This document shows positions 52,985 to 64,000 of a DNA stretch of 64,000 nt, piece after piece. The notes under the pieces are model-generated. The model ran no database searches and was not told the origin of the DNA. It saw nothing but the letters and a program-made list of their open reading frames with translations. A program made the translations under genes and the position numbers. The stretch comes from Arbacia lixula (taxonomy: Eukaryota; Echinodermata; Echinoidea; Arbacioida; Arbaciidae). The DNA lies in NCBI GenBank assembly GCA_963669155.1, contig OZ022588.1, positions 11,329,067-11,393,066 of the forward strand, written 5' to 3'. The first letter of the stretch is position 1, and each line of letters starts with the position of its first letter.

Positions 52985-53934
52985 GTCTCGCCCACTTGCG
53001 AAAATAACCAGAAATATCGCGATCTCCGTTGCTACGCAAAAGAATTGTATCCCTGACCTCAAATGACCTTTGACCTTATCCTGTGACCTCCAACGGTACC
53101 ATAACATGAAGGTACCCCCAGTGCATCTATGACCCAAGTTAGGTTGTAATCCAAGCAACCTATGTGAAGTTATTTGTCAAAAGAGAGTCTTGCAGGTAAA
53201 CTTTAACGTATGACCTCAAATGACCTTTGACCTTATCCTGTGACCTCCAACAGCACCATAACATGAAGGTACCCCTAGTGCATCTATGACCCAAGTTAGG
53301 TTGTAATCCAAGCAACCTATGTGAAGTTATTTGTCAAAAGAGAGTCTTGCAGGTAAACTTTAACGTATGACCTCAAATGACCTTTGACCTTATCCTGTGA
53401 CCTCCAACAGCACCATAACATGAAGGTACCCCTAGTGCATCTATGACCCAAGTTAGGTTGTAATCCAAGCAACCTATGTGAAGTTATTTGTCAAAAGAGA
53501 GTCTTGCAGGTAAACTTTAACGTATGACCTCAAATGACCTTTGACCTTATCCTGTGACCTCCAACGGCACCATAACATGAAGGTACCCCCAGTGCATCTA
53601 TGACCCAAGTAAAGTTGTAATCCAAGCAACCCATGTGAAGTTATTTGTCAAAAGAGAGTCTTGCAGGTAAACTTTAACGTATGACCTCAAATGACCTTTG
53701 ACCTTATCCTGTGACCTCCAACGGTACCATAACATGAAGGTACCCCCAGTGCATCTATGACCCAAGTTAGGTTGTAATCCAAGCAACCCATGTGAAGTTA
53801 TTTGTCAAAAGAGAGTCTTGCAGGTAAACTTTAACATTTGTGACGGACGACGGACGACGGACGGACGACGGACGGACGACGGACGGACGCCATTTGGATC
53901 CCTTAGTCTCGCCTTCACCTCCGGTGGGCGAGAC
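52985..53934 (-). mobile_element. 950 bp inverted-end element with five 157 bp tandem units
   Basis: Ends GTCTCGCCCAC (52985) and GTGGGCGAGAC (53934) are perfect inverted repeats. The interior (about 53052-53837) is five nearly identical 157 bp units; the motif TGACCTTTGACCT falls at 53064, 53221, 53378, 53535 and 53692, exactly 157 bp apart. A (GACGGACG)n run and a hairpin GTCTCGCC / GGGCGAGAC follow. No coding capacity. Confidence 0.93.
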
Positions 53935-54047
53935 AAAAAACTGGAACACTATTTCTTAATATTCTAAATGAACATTTCATGCTACTTGTATAAATTTGTT
54001 AACTTTAAAAGGAGATGTGTCATTTTCACACACTGGTAATGACGTTT

Positions 54048-54118
54048 TTAATTCTACCGGTAGATCTTCAAAAGTATTTCAGCTCGACAACCTACTTGTT
54101 TGAAGTACCGGTAGAATT
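54048..54118. repeat. Short hairpin with ATTCTACCGGTA ends
   Basis: ATTCTACCGGTAGATCTTCA and TTTGAAGTACCGGTAGAAT are inverted repeats in a ~70 bp segment; a possible tiny MITE. Confidence 0.65.
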
Positions 54119-54119
54119 A

Positions 54120-55349
54120 TTATGTTCCCTTGGTCTGTGATTGCTTTTCACTGACTTTGGTTAATACAATACTATTAAATTAACATGACATACAAGCATT
54201 GCAGTACTCCTACACCTTACTCCTTTATACTGTAGCATTCTATAACAAAGACACAACTGGCATACACACACAGCACTAAAGCATGCACTTCTTCATAATT
54301 TGATAAAGCCACTTGACATATATTAGACATAATACATATACATAATAACACATACATGTAAATGCTATTACAGTACATATAAGGATTTGATGGAATGGGA
54401 TCTATGGTACACGTAAGCAATTCGTTTGTCATATCACAAGTTCAGTGGGATGTTAATTCATCGACGCAGGTACTAAGAATCGTTGACAATATTTAAGAAT
54501 CATTGAGAATCGGGTAACAACGACAAATAATGTATGATGTACAGTAAACTGTTTACAGGCAAATGTTGACAGATGCAACCAAACACTCGAGAAGAGAAAG
54601 ACCATTGCCTGTGATCCAGTTGTCTATCTGTAATCCAGCTGATGGCGTATACAAAACATGTTGGGTGGGTTTTATCCAAGGCGGTCACTAATGCCTGACA
54701 TCGATTGTATTCAATTTGGCAAATATTGTACGGCAGTATAATTGTATGGAAGTATTGATTAATGTTTGAAACAACAACCAGAATATAATACTTACTAGTT
54801 TAGTCGATATTTGAAACAAGATGATCAAAAGCATGGAAGTGGAAGGAAAGTCTTGTGAAAATATGGAATCTGAAGAATGTTAATCTGTGGTCTGAGCACG
54901 TCTCCCTGGAGAAGCTCTGAGGTGTCAGTGTATGTCAAGCACAATACATAGATAACACAATGCTTATCTAATAATCCTCCTTCTCCCCCACCTTCATTTC
55001 TCATCTATGTTCCTTGTCAAAGCCAACATTTCCAAGCCACCTTTTTGAAGTGCATGCCTTCCAAATTCTTAACTGTCTACCTCAAAGTACACATATCAAC
55101 TTCTTTTTCAAGTTGGCTTCGGAAAACCTCTTTATCAGTTACTCTACCGGTCAAGGGAATCTTAATCATCGTTTGTAAAAAAAAAATGCACCTCTCAACT
55201 CTCTAACCTCTTCCTCAAAACTGATGTTAGTGTTCATGTTTCACTGCCGACCTGAAGCCCAACCTGAGGTGGACTTTTCATAATACCTTTAGAATAAAAA
55301 AGTCGGGAGTTTGAGTTCACCCTCAAAATAGCACCATCAGAGGCCGATG
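54120..55349. other. ATAT1 3' flank, possible 3' UTR
   Basis: Downstream of the ATAT1 stop on the minus strand. No other gene seen. The transcript end is not identified. Confidence 0.4.
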
Positions 55350-61231
<5,882 letters not shown>

Positions 61232-61752
61232 CTGGGCAAGGAGAAGTGCAGAAAAGATACAACATATATAAATAATGGTCGATATCTTGATACAGGCACA
61301 ATGAGTTATAAAACATGTTATGCTCTCATACTGAAAGACGACATGATCAAGAGGGTTACTTGGAAGACACTGGGGTCATATTCATGAAACTTTACTCAGC
61401 CTTGTTCGTTGCTAAAGTGCATTCGGCTACATGCATTTTTAGTACCCCATGTAACTAACTTGGGTAGTAAGGTGTGATGAATATTGGCCTCTGATATTCT
61501 TGATTGTCCAAATGTAAGTAGATCTGAGGCAAAGTTTTGTCACAATAGAGGTAGCGCTGTAAAGAGTGTGTGTAGATTACACACCATGTTGTAGAGGGTC
61601 TTCTACATGATGGGGTGTTGGTTTGCAATAATTAGCCTGGAATGTAGTCTGCGTTTTGATTTATTTTGCTAATTTGTTTGAATCTGTTATAACTATGTAT
61701 ATGTACATGTAGGTTGACTAAAGGAGGAACATGCATACATTATGTATACATC

Positions 61753-61987
61753 TACACTACAGCTCAAAGGAATTGGCATAGGGAAAGGGAAAGGGAAGAA
61801 AGGGAAGGAGCTGCAGTTTTAAACAGTGGTATATTTCGTCCAGTTCAGCATGAAACACGATGCTTTAGCCTAAAAAGCATCATGTTTCATGCTGAACTGG
61901 ACAAAATATACCGCGGTTTAAAACTGCGGCTCCTTCCCTTTCTTCCCTTTCCCTTTCCCTATGCCAATTCCTTTGAGCTGGAGTGTA
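61753..61987. mobile_element. 235 bp near-perfect palindromic element, full copy
   Basis: TACACTACAGCTCAAAGGAA, TTGGCATAGGGAAAGGG, AGTTTTAAAC and GTTCAGCATGAAACACGATG on the left are mirrored completely on the right, ending CTTTGAGCTGGAGTGTA; centre GCTTTAGCCTAAAAAGC. Related copy at 40269-40441. Confidence 0.93.
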
Positions 61988-64000
61988 GGTTCACAGTGCA
62001 ACCAAAGTAAACAAGGTTCATACATGTATGCTTCATATGTACCTGGGTAAAGGGCTCCACATCATACTTTCATAATTCCAACCACATGACTTATACTCAT
62101 CAATGTCACATTATACTTTGCTTCTGTTATACTGGTTTATGTACTGGCATGTTGACTATAGATATCACACCTAACTTCTCTCCTGATAGGTTTACCAATT
62201 ACCATAGCAACAACTGAGTGCCACTATCATAACATTTCAATGCCATCTGAAGTACATACTTCAAACTAAGACAGATACAATGCTGTGTTGGCTCCCCCAC
62301 TTAACTCGGCATTACCTCAACAAAACAAATTTTACCATAAAAACTTCAGTTCTACAGGCCTTTTCACCTCTTGAGGTGCCACTATGAGTGAAAGACCATC
62401 AAAGGGAAAGAAAATAAAATGACTCACATAAACAATGTAGCCATGACTGTAAGCAAAAACATTGTATCATAAGATACATACTATACATTTGTATCATGGT
62501 TCTACTAGAAACGATTTTTTCAGAGGCAATTCACCTGATAAATACATATAAAGCTCAATTTAATAATGTAGTAACATCACTGAGACAGCAGTATTCTGAA
62601 GTTTTTTTTGTGGCAAAGTCATTGATCAGTGGTAAGGCTTCCTCCACACATAACAAAGAGTCATAAAGTCATCTTTTTGTTCCATTTCTATTCAAAAAAT
62701 TCAATTGTGCGAGCAAGCATGAAATCTGTACCAACACTGACACACCTCGCGTTTTACTTTGTACACAATACCGTAGGCACCTGTCCTTGAACTGTGCAAA
62801 TAACTCAAGAATACATGTTTTATAGAAGAAAATGTACATGTACATGTACCTGCAGTGACTTTAAAACTCCACACAGTGAATGTTCATGTATGTTGCTTTG
62901 TTTTGCCTGGAGTCAATGCACTATGTAGATGTGTGTAGTCCATACTTTACTTGAGAGTTGAAAATTTGCGAAAAAACAAATCCAAACACATTGACTTGCC
63001 CAAAACTGTGTGCACATACTCACAATTTGCAAATGTTTTCAACAATCACAATACAGTATTCTTGCATGCCAATGCATGCATCTTTACATGAATGCAACTT
63101 CTGTGACAATCTCTCAAGTAATTAGGAATTACACCCCCCCCCCCCCCACACACACACACACACACACACACAGACATACACAGACACCTTTCAGAGCAAT
63201 AATTTTAATTTGGCCCAAATCCCTAACATTTCAAAGAAAGACAACACAAAAAAGGTTCAGAGATGACACCAGCTTCAAATCCCTCATTCCATGCACCAAA
63301 ATGCAATGAGCATCCTTCCCATACGATCAAGGGGTCAGCACTATGCAATGTAGCTGTGTATACTTAACGCTAGTACATTATACACTGCACATTTCATCAT
63401 GCAATGATGAATGTATGTACTGAACATATGCTGAGTGTACTTATCCCTAATTAATTATACAGCATACACAACTTAGTATACTGCAGGTCGACATACTTGA
63501 CTGACTGACACTGAGTCATGTACAGTATGATGTAAGCCCGCATTGTACATGTACATGTACATAGCGATTCTATTAAACTTGCTTGTGAATTTAGATTAAA
63601 ATGGGATGCATATTGAGTATTGTACAAAACAAGATTGTCAAATGAAATGCAATGAAATACTTTCATGAAGGGATACCACAGGTATAGCATGACGCATGGT
63701 ACGACATACATTTATATTTGTGTTGGGTGCTAGAGGAAGATATAAATTTATGTCATTTATTTTTATCCTAAAATAGATCTTCATGGATAAGGGTCTCCCA
63801 TTGGCCCCATAATGTATGTACCAATATCGGCTGATGGCTTAGCCTGTTTTCCAGGCTGTTGGACATTTCTGACCCCAACTGAAAAATAGAGTCTAGTCCT
63901 CTAAGACTAGTCACTGTATCATTCTTCTATTTTCTCAGTCTGGAAATTAAATTGAGAATGAGTAGTCTTCTGCAGCCAAACCCCTTTATTGAATAGTTTG
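61988..64000. other. ATAT1 upstream intron or flank, nothing firm
   Basis: No exon is confidently recognised. A (CA)n microsatellite with a poly-C run lies at 63133-63170. ATAT1 N-terminal exons should lie here or beyond the window. Confidence 0.45.
63133..63171. repeat. Poly-C plus (CA)n microsatellite
   Basis: About 15 C followed by about 12 CA units. Confidence 0.95.

Noticed and set aside
61328..61345. LILKDDMIKR-like frame on the plus strand near ATAT1
   Set aside because: Resembles the ATAT1 'ILKD' motif but is on the opposite strand to the gene, so chance.

Overview
The window is eukaryotic, very probably from a deuterostome invertebrate. An echinoderm close to sea urchins is my best guess. 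The genes are split by GT-AG introns, intergenic DNA is AT-rich, and there are many short inverted-repeat elements, microsatellites and homopolymer runs. Several repeat families, such as the GCCTCCGCC / GGCGGAGGC hairpin element with its GGAC runs and the GTCTCGCCCAC / GTGGGCGAGAC element, resemble repeats I associate with echinoderm genomes. The species assignment is inference. No complete RNA gene, CRISPR array or prokaryotic feature was seen.

Three protein-coding genes are supported by exon chains whose splice phases agree. (1) Plus strand, 137-18275: the 3' part of a far-upstream-element-binding protein (FUBP/KHSRP family). Seventeen coding exons cover four KH domains, a Gly/Arg-rich linker, a Gly/Pro-rich region and the Gln-rich C-terminal region with Tyr motifs. 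The 5' end lies outside the window. (2) Minus strand, 46228 down to 29682: an apparently complete quiescin sulfhydryl oxidase (QSOX) in 11 coding exons. It has a signal peptide, a WCGHC thioredoxin domain, a second thioredoxin-like domain, a very long acidic linker, an Erv/ALR flavin domain and a C-terminal membrane anchor. (3) Minus strand, 61231 down to 55350: alpha-tubulin N-acetyltransferase (ATAT1/MEC-17), lacking its N-terminal exons. The three genes have unrelated roles (nuclear RNA/ssDNA binding, secretory-pathway disulfide formation, microtubule acetylation), and nothing suggests they work together.

Layout: 1-18.5 kb FUBP gene; 18.5-29.6 kb gene-free, holding a TG microsatellite, a minisatellite, a 1.3 kb hairpin-capped element and a 636 bp fold-back; 29.7-46.2 kb QSOX, with introns full of inserted elements; 46.3-55.3 kb gene-free, with several inverted-repeat elements and a 157 bp x 5 tandem array; 55.35-61.2 kb ATAT1; 61.2-64 kb ATAT1 upstream intron or flank.

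The most interesting points are in the non-coding DNA and its effect on the genes. A minisatellite in a QSOX intron is built from repeated copies of the adjacent exon end with its 5' splice site. A trimer of one inverted-repeat element is bounded by a single 8 bp target duplication. Repeat families with a shared layout carry arrays of the TGACCTTTGACCT motif, a DR1 nuclear-receptor site. A ~570 nt almost pure pyrimidine tract precedes a 3' splice site in the FUBP gene. The QSOX protein has an unusual acidic, Gly-rich insertion.
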